Shown one piece after another: positions 44,061 to 52,376 of a stretch of DNA of 64,000 nt. The notes below the pieces were generated by a model that had not been told where the DNA came from, did no database searches, and worked only from the letters and a program-made list of their open reading frames with translations. The DNA is taken from assembly GCF_006227205.1 (NCBI RefSeq), contig NZ_VCNG01000011.1:1-64000 (forward strand), written 5' to 3'. Position 1 is the first letter of the stretch. Every line of letters starts with the position of its first letter. The translations under genes were made by a program, and so were the position numbers. Source of the stretch: Pseudomonas sp. ICMP22404 (lineage in GTDB: Bacteria; Pseudomonadota; Gammaproteobacteria; Pseudomonadales; Pseudomonadaceae).

Positions 44061-45692
44061 ATGACGCGCTACATATTCGTCACGGGCGGTGTTGTTTCTT
44101 CATTGGGGAAAGGCATTGCCTCGGCTTCATTGGCGGCCATCCTGGAGGCGCGGGGACTTAAGGTCACCATGCTCAAGCTGGACCCGTACATCAACGTCGA
44201 CCCGGGCACCATGAGCCCGTTCCAGCACGGCGAAGTGTTCGTCACCCACGACGGCGCCGAGACCGACCTGGACCTGGGCCACTACGAGCGGTTCATCCGC
44301 ACGACCATGACCCAGAACAACAACTTCACCACCGGCCGCGTCTACGAGCACGTGCTGCGCAAGGAGCGTCGTGGTGATTACCTGGGCGCGACCATCCAGG
44401 TCATCCCCCACATCACCGACGAGATCAAGCGCCGCATCATCAAGGGTGCCGGCGACGCCGATGTGGCGATGGTCGAAATCGGCGGTACCGTGGGCGACAT
44501 CGAGTCCCAGCCGTTCCTCGAAGCCATCCGCCAGTTGCGTTTCGAAATCGGCGCCAAGCGCGCGATGCTGATGCACCTGACGCTGGTGCCGTACATCGCC
44601 ACTGCCGGCGAAACCAAGACCAAGCCAACCCAGCACTCGGTCAAGGAGCTGCGCTCTATCGGCCTGCAGCCGGACGTGCTGATCTGCCGCTCCGATCACC
44701 CGATCGATATTTCCTCGCGTCGCAAGATCGCCCAGTTCACCAACGTTGAAGAGCGCGCGGTCATCGGCCTCGAAGACGCCGACACCATCTACAAGATCCC
44801 GGGCATCCTGCACTCCCAGGGCTTGGACGATTTCGTCGTCGAGCGTTTCGGCCTGCAATGCGCCGGCGCCGACCTGTCCGAATGGGACGCTGTGGTCGAT
44901 GCCAAGCTCAACCCTGAGCACGAAGTCACCATCGCCATGGTCGGCAAGTACATGGAACTGCTGGACGCCTACAAGTCGCTGATCGAAGCGATGAGTCATG
45001 CCGGTATCAGCAACCGCACCAAGGTCAACCTGCGCTACATCGACTCCGAAGACATCGAGAACCAGGGCACCGGACTGCTCGAAGGCGCCGATGCGATCCT
45101 CGTCCCGGGCGGCTTCGGCCTGCGGGGCGTGGAAGGCAAGATCACTGCTGTCCAGTACGCTCGCGAAAACAAGGTGCCGTACCTGGGTATCTGCCTGGGC
45201 ATGCAAGTGGCGGTCATCGAGTTCGCCCGTAACGTGATGGGCTGGAAGGACGCCAACTCCACCGAGTTCGATCGCGCCAGCGGTCACCCGGTCGTGGGCC
45301 TGATCACCGAGTGGGAAGACGCCACCGGTGCCGTGGAAGTGCGGACCGAAACCTCCGACCTGGGCGGCACCATGCGCCTCGGCGCCCAGGAATGCCTGCT
45401 CGAAGCCGGCTCCCTGGTGCACGATTGCTACGCCAAGGATGTGATCGTCGAGCGTCACCGCCATCGTTATGAAGTGAACAACAAGCTGCTGCCGCAACTG
45501 ATCGAAGCCGGCCTGAAAATCTCCGGTCGCTCCGGCGATGGCGCGCTGGTCGAAGTGGTCGAGTCCCCGGATCATCCATGGTTCGTGGCTTGCCAGTTCC
45601 ACCCCGAGTTCACCTCGACGCCACGGGACGGTCATCCGCTGTTCAGCGGTTTCGTGAAGGCCGCTTTGGCTCAACACCAGAAAAAGGCATAA
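44061..45692 (+). CDS. pyrG: CTP synthase
   Basis: PyrG aminates UTP to CTP with glutamine and ATP. The 543-aa protein has the N-terminal synthase domain (YIFVTGGVVSSLGKGIASAS; KLDPYINVDPGTMSPFQHGE) and a C-terminal class I glutamine amidotransferase with the nucleophile Cys in YLGICLGMQVAVIEFARN and the His-x-Glu in CQFHPEFTSTPRDGHPLF. AGGG lies before the ATG. kdsA starts 4 bp downstream and uses CTP-linked KDO chemistry (KDO is activated by CTP), so the pair makes metabolic sense. Confidence 0.98.
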   Translation: MTRYIFVTGGVVSSLGKGIASASLAAILEARGLKVTMLKLDPYINVDPGTMSPFQHGEVFVTHDGAETDLDLGHYERFIRTTMTQNNNFTTGRVYEHVLRKERRGDYLGATIQVIPHITDEIKRRIIKGAGDADVAMVEIGGTVGDIESQPFLEAIRQLRFEIGAKRAMLMHLTLVPYIATAGETKTKPTQHSVKELRSIGLQPDVLICRSDHPIDISSRRKIAQFTNVEERAVIGLEDADTIYKIPGILHSQGLDDFVVERFGLQCAGADLSEWDAVVDAKLNPEHEVTIAMVGKYMELLDAYKSLIEAMSHAGISNRTKVNLRYIDSEDIENQGTGLLEGADAILVPGGFGLRGVEGKITAVQYARENKVPYLGICLGMQVAVIEFARNVMGWKDANSTEFDRASGHPVVGLITEWEDATGAVEVRTETSDLGGTMRLGAQECLLEAGSLVHDCYAKDVIVERHRHRYEVNNKLLPQLIEAGLKISGRSGDGALVEVVESPDHPWFVACQFHPEFTSTPRDGHPLFSGFVKAALAQHQKKA

Positions 45693-45696
45693 GACG

Positions 45697-46542
45697 ATGG
45701 CCCAGAAGATCATTCGCGTTGGCGACATCGAAATTGCCAACGACAAGCCCATGGTGCTGTTCGGCGGCATGAACGTGCTGGAAAGCCGCGACATGGCGAT
45801 GCAGGTCTGCGAGGAGTACGTCAAGGTGACCCAGAAACTGGGTATTCCTTACGTCTTCAAGGCCAGCTTCGACAAGGCCAACCGGTCGTCCGTGACCTCT
45901 TACCGGGGCCCGGGCCTGGAAGAAGGCATGCGGATCTTCCAGGACATCAAGCAAGCCTTCGGCGTGCCGATCATCACCGATGTCCACGAGCCTGACCAGG
46001 CCGCGGTCGTCGCCGAGGTCTGCGACATCATCCAATTGCCGGCCTTCCTGTCGCGCCAGACCGACCTCGTGGTCGCGATGGCCAAGACCGGTGCGGTGAT
46101 CAACATCAAGAAAGCCCAGTTCCTCGCGCCCCAGGAAATGAAACACATCCTGAGCAAGTGCGAAGAGGCCGGGAACGATCAGTTGATCCTCTGCGAGCGC
46201 GGTTCGAGCTTCGGCTACAACAACCTGGTAGTGGACATGCTCGGCTTCGGCATCATGAAGCAGTTCGAATACCCGGTGTTCTTCGACGTGACCCACGCGC
46301 TGCAGATGCCTGGCGGCCGTTCCGACTCCGCCGGTGGCCGTCGCGCCCAGGTGACCGACCTGGCCAAGGCCGGCATGAGCCAGTCCCTGGCGGGCCTGTT
46401 CCTCGAGGCCCACCCTGACCCGGATAACGCCAAGTGCGACGGCCCCTGCGCCTTGCGCCTGAACAAGCTGGAGCCGTTCCTGTCTCAGCTCAAGGCGTTG
46501 GACGAGCTGGTCAAGAGTTTTCCGACGGTAGAAACCGCGTAA
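45697..46542 (+). CDS. kdsA: KDO-8-phosphate synthase
   Basis: KdsA condenses phosphoenolpyruvate with arabinose-5-phosphate to KDO-8-P for the LPS inner core. The 281-aa TIM-barrel shows VLFGGMNVLESRDMAM, YVFKASFDKANRSSVTSYRG, QLPAFLSRQTDLVVAMAKTG, NIKKAQFLAP and LCERGSSFGYNNLVVDM. It sits between pyrG and eno, whose product PEP is its substrate. Its TAA stop forms the loop of a perfect terminator-like hairpin. Confidence 0.97.
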   Translation: MAQKIIRVGDIEIANDKPMVLFGGMNVLESRDMAMQVCEEYVKVTQKLGIPYVFKASFDKANRSSVTSYRGPGLEEGMRIFQDIKQAFGVPIITDVHEPDQAAVVAEVCDIIQLPAFLSRQTDLVVAMAKTGAVINIKKAQFLAPQEMKHILSKCEEAGNDQLILCERGSSFGYNNLVVDMLGFGIMKQFEYPVFFDVTHALQMPGGRSDSAGGRRAQVTDLAKAGMSQSLAGLFLEAHPDPDNAKCDGPCALRLNKLEPFLSQLKALDELVKSFPTVETA

Positions 46543-46551
46543 CGCGGTTTT
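46532..46551 (+). terminator. Hairpin whose loop is the kdsA stop codon
   Basis: AAACCGCG and CGCGGTTT form a perfect 8-bp stem around the 3-nt loop TAA, which is the kdsA stop; the sequence continues TCTCC. It is compact for a terminator and may also affect termination of translation. Confidence 0.55.
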
Positions 46552-46605
46552 CTCCGGTAAAGTACCGCTCGATTATCGCTCTGGCCCGCTGGCCGCACTG
46601 CTCTT

Positions 46606-46671
46606 GTGGGAGCATGGCTTGCCAGCGATGGCGCCCTTGAGGCCCCCATCGCCGGCAAGTCGTGCTCCCAC
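46606..46671. repeat. Short REPIN of a different REP subtype
   Basis: GTGGGAGCATGGCTTGCCAG and the inverted CGGCAAGTCGTGCTCCCAC bound a 66-bp element, shorter than the approximately 88-bp REPINs elsewhere and with a different stem sequence (CCAGCGATGG). Confidence 0.75.
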
Positions 46672-46703
46672 AGCGTTTCGTCAACTTTGGAGTGTTTACA
46701 ACA

Positions 46704-47993
46704 ATGGCAAAAATCGTCGACATCAAAGGTCGTGAAGTTCTCGACTCCCGTGGCAACCCCACTGTTGAAGCGGACGTGCTTCTCGACAACGGCATCATCG
46801 GCAGCGCCTGCGCGCCGTCCGGTGCTTCCACTGGCTCGCGCGAAGCGCTGGAGCTGCGTGATGGCGACAAGAGCCGTTACCTGGGCAAGGGCGTACTGAA
46901 GGCCGTTGCCAACATCAACGGTCCGATCCGTGACCTGTTGCTGGGCAAGGATCCTGCCGACCAGAAAGCCCTCGACCTGGCCATGATCAAGCTCGACGGC
47001 ACCGAGAACAAAGCCACTCTGGGCGCCAACGCGATCCTCGCCGTCTCCCTGGCCGCCGCCAAGGCTGCCGCCCAGGACCAGGACCTGCCGCTGTACGCCC
47101 ATATCGCTAACCTCAACGGTACGCCGGGCATTTACTCGATGCCGGTTCCGATGATGAACATCATCAACGGCGGCGAGCATGCCGACAACAACGTCGACAT
47201 CCAGGAATTCATGGTCCAGCCGGTTGGCGCCAAGTCCTTCTCCGAAGGCCTGCGCATGGGCACCGAGATTTTCCATCACCTCAAGGCCGTGCTGAAGGCT
47301 CGTGGCCTGAGCACCGCCGTTGGCGACGAAGGCGGTTTCGCACCGAACCTGGCGTCCAACGAAGACGCGCTGAAAGTCATCTCCGAAGCCGTGGCCAACG
47401 CCGGCTACAAGCTGGGCACCGACGTGACCCTGGCCCTGGACTGCGCCGCCAGTGAGTTCTTCGAAGACGGCAAGTACAACCTGTCCGGCGAAGGCCAGGT
47501 GTTCACTGCCGAAGGTTTTGCCGACTATCTCAAGGGCTTGACCGAGCGCTACCCGATCATCTCCATCGAAGACGGCCTGGACGAGTCCGACTGGGCCGGC
47601 TGGAAAATCCTCACCGACAAGATCGGCGAGAAAACCCAGCTGGTGGGCGACGATCTGTTCGTGACCAACACCAAGATCCTGAAAGAAGGCATCGACAAGA
47701 AGATCGCCAACTCGATCCTGATCAAGTTCAACCAGATCGGCACCCTGACCGAAACCCTGGAAGCCATCCAGATGGCCAAGGCCGCCGGCTACACCGCGGT
47801 GATCTCCCACCGTTCCGGTGAAACCGAGGATTCGACCATCGCCGACCTGGCCGTGGGCACCGCGGCAGGGCAGATCAAGACCGGTTCGCTGTGCCGTTCG
47901 GACCGCGTTTCCAAGTACAACCAACTGCTGCGTATCGAAGAGCAGTTGAACGGCAAGGCCAAGTACAACGGTCGTGCCGAGTTTCGCGGTTAA
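46704..47993 (+). CDS. eno: Enolase
   Basis: Enolase interconverts 2-phosphoglycerate and phosphoenolpyruvate. The 429-aa protein shows DIKGREVLDSRGNPTVEADV, the mobile loop GSACAPSGASTGSREALELR, the metal and catalytic segments VGDEGGFAPNL, SIEDGLDESDWAGW and LVGDDLFVTN, and the C-terminal SHRSGETEDSTIADLAVG. ATG 46704 gives the normal start; the longer open frame reads through the REPIN. It is followed by ftsB, the order seen in many gamma-proteobacteria. Confidence 0.98.
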   Translation: MAKIVDIKGREVLDSRGNPTVEADVLLDNGIIGSACAPSGASTGSREALELRDGDKSRYLGKGVLKAVANINGPIRDLLLGKDPADQKALDLAMIKLDGTENKATLGANAILAVSLAAAKAAAQDQDLPLYAHIANLNGTPGIYSMPVPMMNIINGGEHADNNVDIQEFMVQPVGAKSFSEGLRMGTEIFHHLKAVLKARGLSTAVGDEGGFAPNLASNEDALKVISEAVANAGYKLGTDVTLALDCAASEFFEDGKYNLSGEGQVFTAEGFADYLKGLTERYPIISIEDGLDESDWAGWKILTDKIGEKTQLVGDDLFVTNTKILKEGIDKKIANSILIKFNQIGTLTETLEAIQMAKAAGYTAVISHRSGETEDSTIADLAVGTAAGQIKTGSLCRSDRVSKYNQLLRIEEQLNGKAKYNGRAEFRG

Positions 47994-48072
47994 GCGGTAA
48001 ATGGTAAAAAGACAGCGGGTTAGGTCGCAAAAGTCGCTATAGCGGCGGTTTTGCTTCTAATCTGATGCCTTA

Positions 48073-48108
48073 TGAAGCACAAGCCTGGTTCTTCCAGGCT
48101 TCGTGCTA
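48073..48108 (+). terminator. Hairpin between eno and ftsB
   Basis: AGCACAAGCCTGG pairs imperfectly with CCAGGCTTCGTGCT over a 5-nt loop. There is no T run directly after it, so it is a weak terminator candidate or an mRNA-stability element. Confidence 0.45.
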
Positions 48109-48164
48109 TCAGACGTTTCAAAGTTTGGCATGGCGGTCTTTTTTCACTGGATACCTGATATTCG

Positions 48165-48443
48165 ATGCGCAGTCCCAATTGGTTGTTTCTTGTCTTGCTC
48201 CTGTTGCTGGCCGGCCTGCAGTACCGCCTGTGGGTGGGTAATGGCAGCCTGGCGCAAGTGGCCGACCTGACTCAGCAGATTGCCGACCAGCATGCCGAGA
48301 ACGAGGCATTGCTGGAGCGTAATCGGGTGATGGACGCCGAAGTGATGGAGCTGAAAAAAGGCATGGAGACCGTTGAAGAGCGGGCTCGTCATGAGTTGGG
48401 CATGGTCAAGGAGGGCGAAACCCTCTACCAGTTGGCCCAATGA
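48165..48443 (+). CDS. ftsB: Cell division protein FtsB
   Basis: FtsB is a bitopic divisome protein that forms the FtsQ-FtsL-FtsB complex. The 92-aa protein has a single N-terminal membrane helix (PNWLFLVLLLLLAGLQYRLW) and a periplasmic coiled coil (about 30-70, e.g. DLTQQIADQHAENEALLER). The C-terminal VEERARHELGMVKEGETLY is the family signature. It overlaps ispD by 4 bp (ATGA). Confidence 0.95.
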   Translation: MRSPNWLFLVLLLLLAGLQYRLWVGNGSLAQVADLTQQIADQHAENEALLERNRVMDAEVMELKKGMETVEERARHELGMVKEGETLYQLAQ

Positions 48444-49147
48444 GTATCCGATTGCCGGCCTTCTGGGCCGTGATTCCTGCCGCGGGCGTCGGAGCCCGTA
48501 TGGCCGCGGACCGTCCCAAGCAATACCTGCAACTGGGCGGGCGCACAATTCTCGAACACAGCCTCGGCTGTTTCCTCGATCATCCGACCGTCAAGGGCGT
48601 GGTGGTCTGCGTTGCACACGATGATCCTTACTGGCCGACCCTGGCTTGTGCCGACGACGCTCGCATCCAGCGGGTGGACGGTGGCGCGCAGCGTTCGGAT
48701 TCGGTGCTCAATGCCTTGCTGCACCTGCATGCCCAGGGCGCCGACGATCACGATTGGGTGCTGGTACATGATGCTGCCCGGCCCAACCTGTCCCGGGACG
48801 ATCTGGACACCCTGCTCGGCGAGCTGGCGAACGACCCGGTCGGTGGCCTGTTGGCCGTCCAGGCGCGCGATACCCTCAAACGCGTCGACAAGCATGGCCG
48901 TGTAGTGGAAACCGTTGATCGCAGCGTAATTTGGCAAGCCTATACACCGCAGATGTTTCGCCTTGGTGCCTTGCATCGGGCGTTGGCCGACAGTTTGGTG
49001 GCGGATGCCGTGATTACCGATGAAGCTTCGGCCATGGAGTGGGCGGGGCAGGCACCTCGGTTGATCGAGGGGCGCTCGGACAACATCAAGGTCACCCGTC
49101 CCGAAGACCTGGAGTGGTTGCGCCAGCGTTGGGCTTATCGCCACTGA
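48440..49147 (+). CDS. ispD: 2-C-methyl-D-erythritol 4-phosphate cytidylyltransferase
   Basis: IspD makes CDP-methylerythritol from MEP and CTP, the third MEP-pathway step. The 235-aa protein shows the cytidylyltransferase signature PAAGVGARMAADRPKQYLQL near the N-terminus, VLVHDAARPNLSRDDLD, and the C-terminal NIKVTRPEDLEWLRQR. ispF is 3.2 kb downstream here, separated by the formaldehyde genes, rather than adjacent or fused as in many bacteria. Confidence 0.97.
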   Translation: MSIRLPAFWAVIPAAGVGARMAADRPKQYLQLGGRTILEHSLGCFLDHPTVKGVVVCVAHDDPYWPTLACADDARIQRVDGGAQRSDSVLNALLHLHAQGADDHDWVLVHDAARPNLSRDDLDTLLGELANDPVGGLLAVQARDTLKRVDKHGRVVETVDRSVIWQAYTPQMFRLGALHRALADSLVADAVITDEASAMEWAGQAPRLIEGRSDNIKVTRPEDLEWLRQRWAYRH

Positions 49148-49159
49148 GTGAAATCGCCA

Positions 49160-49249
49160 TCGCGAGCAGGCTCGCTCCCACAAGGGTTTCTGTCGTACAC
49201 AGAATATGTGTCGATTTAAGATCCACTGTGGGAGCGAGCCTGCTCGCGA
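49160..49249. repeat. Two REPs in opposite, outward order
   Basis: TCGCGAGCAGGCTCGCTCCC (ending 49181) precedes GTGGGAGCGAGCCTGCTCGC (from 49228). The arms are in the reverse order of a normal REPIN, which suggests halves of two elements or an excised centre. Confidence 0.8.
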
Positions 49250-49280
49250 TAGCTATTGCCCAGGCCCTGAAACACTGGCT

Positions 49281-50177
49281 TCATCCCCGGTACTCCGGTC
49301 GCTCAGCCAGCCCTTCCTTCAAGTAATCCACCAGCTTGCGCACCTTCGGCGACAGATGCCGTTGCTGTGGATACAACGCCCACACCGCCGTGTTCGGTGG
49401 CTGATGCGCCTCCAGCAGCGAGATCAACGCGCCGCTGTGCAGATGCTCCAGCACGTAGTAATCCGGCAACTGGCACAACCCGACCCCTTGCAAGGTCGCC
49501 TCCAGCACCGCTTGGCCGCTGTTGCAGCGCCAGTTTCCCTGTACGCGCTGGGAAAATTCCCGCCCGTTCTGTTCCAGTTGCCAGAGGTCGGAACTGCCGA
49601 TCAGGCAGTTATGGCGGCTCAATTCCGACAAGCTATGGGGCCGGCCATACCGTTCCAGGTAAGACGGCGAGGCGCACAGGTACATGCGACGTGGTGCGAG
49701 GCGCGTGGCAATCAGACGAGAGTCCTGCAGGCGACCGAGGCGAATCGCCAGGTCCAGCCCTTCGTGGACCAGGTCAAGGGGCCGGTTGCTCAGTTCGATG
49801 TCTACCCGCAATTGCGGGTAAAGCCCCATGAACCGTGTCACCAGCGGCACGATGAACCGCTCGCCATAGGCCACCGCACAGGTCATTCGCAACATGCCCT
49901 TGGGTTCGCTGGTGAGGTCGCCCACTGCCCGGAGTGCTTCCTCGCGACCATCCTGCAACCGTTGGCAATGCTGCAGAAAGGTTTGCCCGGCCTCGGTCAG
50001 GGTCACCCGACGGGTGCTGCGATAGAGCAATCGGGTCTGTAGCCGTTCTTCAAGCCGTACGATCTGTCGACTGATATGCGAGGACGAGACCCCGAGGCGT
50101 TCGGCAGCGGCGGTGAATTGGCTGCACTCGGCCACGGCGACGAATTCGTCGATTCCTTCCCAGCGGTTATCGGACAT
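49281..50177 (-). CDS. LysR-family regulator beside formaldehyde genes
   Basis: The 298-aa protein has the N-terminal winged helix-turn-helix of LysR regulators (FVAVAECSQFTAAAERLGVS, then SSHISRQIVRLEERLQTRLL and RRVTLTEAG) and a C-terminal periplasmic-binding-like effector domain. It is divergent from frmA with a 104-bp gap, so it probably controls frmA-fghA, possibly in response to formaldehyde adducts; this is inferred from position. A partial dyad ATTAT...ATAAT at 50180-50201 overlaps its translation start region. Confidence 0.88.
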   Translation of the reverse strand: MSDNRWEGIDEFVAVAECSQFTAAAERLGVSSSHISRQIVRLEERLQTRLLYRSTRRVTLTEAGQTFLQHCQRLQDGREEALRAVGDLTSEPKGMLRMTCAVAYGERFIVPLVTRFMGLYPQLRVDIELSNRPLDLVHEGLDLAIRLGRLQDSRLIATRLAPRRMYLCASPSYLERYGRPHSLSELSRHNCLIGSSDLWQLEQNGREFSQRVQGNWRCNSGQAVLEATLQGVGLCQLPDYYVLEHLHSGALISLLEAHQPPNTAVWALYPQQRHLSPKVRKLVDYLKEGLAERPEYRG

Positions 50178-50281
50178 GGATTATCCCTGTATGGCAATAA
50201 TGTTTTGCTTTTGATTGGATTATTCATCGTCCTGAGGCGGATTACACTCCCGGTCTTGTTTTTATTTGATGGAGAGACCGG

Positions 50282-51394
50282 ATGATCAAGTCGCGCGCTG
50301 CCGTTGCCTTCGAGGCCAAGAAACCCCTGGAAATCGTTGAAGTCGACGTCGCCATGCCCAAGGCGGGTGAAGTGCTGTTGCGTGTGGTGGCTTCCGGTGT
50401 TTGCCATACCGACGCATACACCCTGTCGGGCGCCGACCCGGAAGGCATTTTCCCGTCGATCCTCGGCCACGAAGGCGGTGCGATCGTCGAAGCCATCGGC
50501 GAGGGCGTGACGTCGGTCGCGGTCGGCGACCACGTGATCCCGCTGTACACGCCGGAATGCGGCCAGTGCAAATTCTGCAAGTCGGGCAAGACCAACCTCT
50601 GCCAGGCCATTCGCGCCACGCAGGGCAAAGGACTGATGCCAGATGGCACTTCGCGCTTTTCCTACAAGGGCGAAACCATTTTCCACTACATGGGGACCTC
50701 GACGTTCTCCGAGTACACCGTGTTGCCGGAAATCTCCGTTGCGAAAATCCCGAAAGAAGCACCCTTGGAAAAGGTCTGCCTGCTGGGTTGCGGCGTCACC
50801 ACCGGTATCGGCGCGGTGATCAACACCGCCAAGGTCAAACCGGGTGACACCGTGGCCATCTTCGGCCTGGGCGGTATCGGCCTGTCGGCAGTGATCGGCG
50901 CCGTGAAAGCCAAGGCCGCGCGCATCATCGCCATCGACATCAATCCGGCCAAGTTCGAGATTGCCAAGCAGTTGGGCGCCACCGATTGCGTCAACCCGAA
51001 GGACTTCGACCGTCCGATCCAGGAAGTCATTGTCGACATGACCGACGGCGGCGTGGACTTTTCCTTCGAGTGCATCGGCAACGTCCAGTTGATGCGTGCG
51101 GCACTGGAGTGCTGCCACAAGGGCTGGGGCGAGTCGGTGATCATCGGCGTGGCCGGTGCCGGCCAGGAAATCGCTACCCGTCCGTTCCAACTGGTGACGG
51201 GCCGCGTCTGGCGCGGTTCGGCGTTTGGCGGCGTACGCGGTCGCAGCGAGTTGCCCAGCTACGTGGAAATGGCCGAGAAGGGCGAGATCCCGCTGGATAC
51301 CTTCATCACCCACACCATGGGTCTTGAAGATATCAACAAGGCATTCGACCTGATGCATGAAGGCAAGAGCATCCGTACCGTCATTCATTTTTAA
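50282..51394 (+). CDS. frmA: S-(hydroxymethyl)glutathione dehydrogenase (class III ADH)
   Basis: FrmA oxidises the spontaneous formaldehyde-glutathione adduct to S-formylglutathione with NAD. The 370-aa zinc enzyme shows the catalytic zinc ligands in SGVCHTDAYTLSGADPEG and LGHEGGAIVEAIGEG, the four structural Cys in PECGQCKFCKSGKTNLC, and the Rossmann loop AIFGLGGIGLSAVIGAVKAK. GGAGAG precedes the ATG. fghA lies 93 bp downstream, giving the two-step pathway. Confidence 0.96.
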   Translation: MIKSRAAVAFEAKKPLEIVEVDVAMPKAGEVLLRVVASGVCHTDAYTLSGADPEGIFPSILGHEGGAIVEAIGEGVTSVAVGDHVIPLYTPECGQCKFCKSGKTNLCQAIRATQGKGLMPDGTSRFSYKGETIFHYMGTSTFSEYTVLPEISVAKIPKEAPLEKVCLLGCGVTTGIGAVINTAKVKPGDTVAIFGLGGIGLSAVIGAVKAKAARIIAIDINPAKFEIAKQLGATDCVNPKDFDRPIQEVIVDMTDGGVDFSFECIGNVQLMRAALECCHKGWGESVIIGVAGAGQEIATRPFQLVTGRVWRGSAFGGVRGRSELPSYVEMAEKGEIPLDTFITHTMGLEDINKAFDLMHEGKSIRTVIHF

Positions 51395-51397
51395 GAG

Positions 51398-51478
51398 CAG
51401 CTGCAAGCTAAAGGCTACAAGCTGCAAGTGAAGCGCGGTGCTTTTTCTTGCGGCTTGCAGCTTGGAGCTTGGAGCTGA
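51398..51478. repeat. Imperfect inverted repeat of AGCTGCAAGCT type
   Basis: Left-arm units AGCTGCAAGCT and AAGCTGCAAG face CTTGCAGCTTGGAGCTTGG on the right, giving a long imperfect stem around GCGGTGCTTTTTC. Similar AAGCTGCAAG-rich elements are common between genes in pseudomonads. It may shape the frmA-fghA transcript. Confidence 0.65.
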
Positions 51479-51487
51479 GGTGAAGTT

Positions 51488-52333
51488 ATGAACCTCGAAA
51501 ATATCTCCTGCCAGAAAAGCTTCGGCGGCTGGCACAAGCGTTACCGGCACCGCTCCGAAGTGCTTGGCTGTGACATGGTGTTTGCCGTGTACCTGCCACC
51601 GCAAGCCGAGCAGGGCGGCAAGTTGCCGGTGCTGTATTGGTTGTCCGGGCTGACCTGCACCGACGAGAACTTCATGCAGAAGGCCGGTGCCCAGCGCATG
51701 GCCGCCGAGTTGGGGCTGATCATCGTCGCGCCGGACACCAGCCCACGGGGCGCCGACGTGCCGGGTGATCCGGACGGCGCCTGGGACTTCGGCCTGGGCG
51801 CTGGATTCTACCTGAACGCCACCCAGGAACCCTGGGCGCGGCACTATCGGATGTATGACTACGTGGTGCAGGAATTGCCGGCGTTGGTCGAAGCGCATTT
51901 TCCGGCATCGGACAAGCGCAGCATCAGTGGTCACTCCATGGGCGGCCATGGCGCGCTGGTCTGTGCCTTGCGCAACCCGGGACGTTACCGTTCGGTGTCG
52001 GCCTTTTCGCCGATCAACAATCCGATGGATTGCCCATGGGGTCAGAAAGCCTTCTCCCGTTACCTGGGGGAAGACCGCTCGAAATGGCGTGAATGGGATG
52101 CCTGTGCGCTGATTGCCGAGGCTGACGAGAAGCTACCGTTGCTGGTGGACCAGGGCGATCGTGATGATTTCCTGGCCAACCAGCTCAAGCCTGAAGCCTT
52201 GCAACAGGCGGCGAAGGCTGCGGGTCATCCCCTGGAGTTGCGCCTGCAACCGGGCTACGACCACAGCTACTTCTTCATCGCCAGTTTCATTGATGACCAT
52301 CTGCAACATCATGCACGCGCTCTAAACGTCTAA
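51488..52333 (+). CDS. fghA: S-formylglutathione hydrolase
   Basis: FghA hydrolyses S-formylglutathione to formate and glutathione, completing glutathione-dependent formaldehyde removal. The 281-aa esterase-D-family alpha/beta hydrolase shows LPVLYWLSGLTCTDENFMQK, the nucleophile Ser in SGHSMGGHGALVCAL, the catalytic Asp in LVDQGDRDDFL and the His in PGYDHSYFFIASF. GAGG lies 8 nt before the ATG. It pairs with frmA and ends just before a terminator hairpin. Confidence 0.96.
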   Translation: MNLENISCQKSFGGWHKRYRHRSEVLGCDMVFAVYLPPQAEQGGKLPVLYWLSGLTCTDENFMQKAGAQRMAAELGLIIVAPDTSPRGADVPGDPDGAWDFGLGAGFYLNATQEPWARHYRMYDYVVQELPALVEAHFPASDKRSISGHSMGGHGALVCALRNPGRYRSVSAFSPINNPMDCPWGQKAFSRYLGEDRSKWREWDACALIAEADEKLPLLVDQGDRDDFLANQLKPEALQQAAKAAGHPLELRLQPGYDHSYFFIASFIDDHLQHHARALNV

Positions 52334-52347
52334 TGCAGGTAGAATCA

Positions 52348-52376
52348 CGCCCTGACAGAAATCAGGGCGTTTTTTT
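52348..52376 (+). terminator. Intrinsic terminator abutting the ispF start codon
   Basis: CGCCCTGA and TCAGGGCG form a perfect 8-bp stem with loop CAGAAA, followed by seven T that end at the ispF ATG. The right stem includes the only Shine-Dalgarno-like AGGG for ispF. TAGAAT at 52340-52345, just before the stem, could be an ispF -10. Confidence 0.85.

Noticed and set aside
44127..45824. 565-codon open frame on minus opposite pyrG
   Set aside because: It is an antisense shadow of a conserved gene; no ribosome site or domain.
50180..50201. LysR operator dyad ATTAT...ATAAT
   Set aside because: It lacks the usual T-N11-A core and overlaps the LysR ribosome site; too weak to list as a feature.
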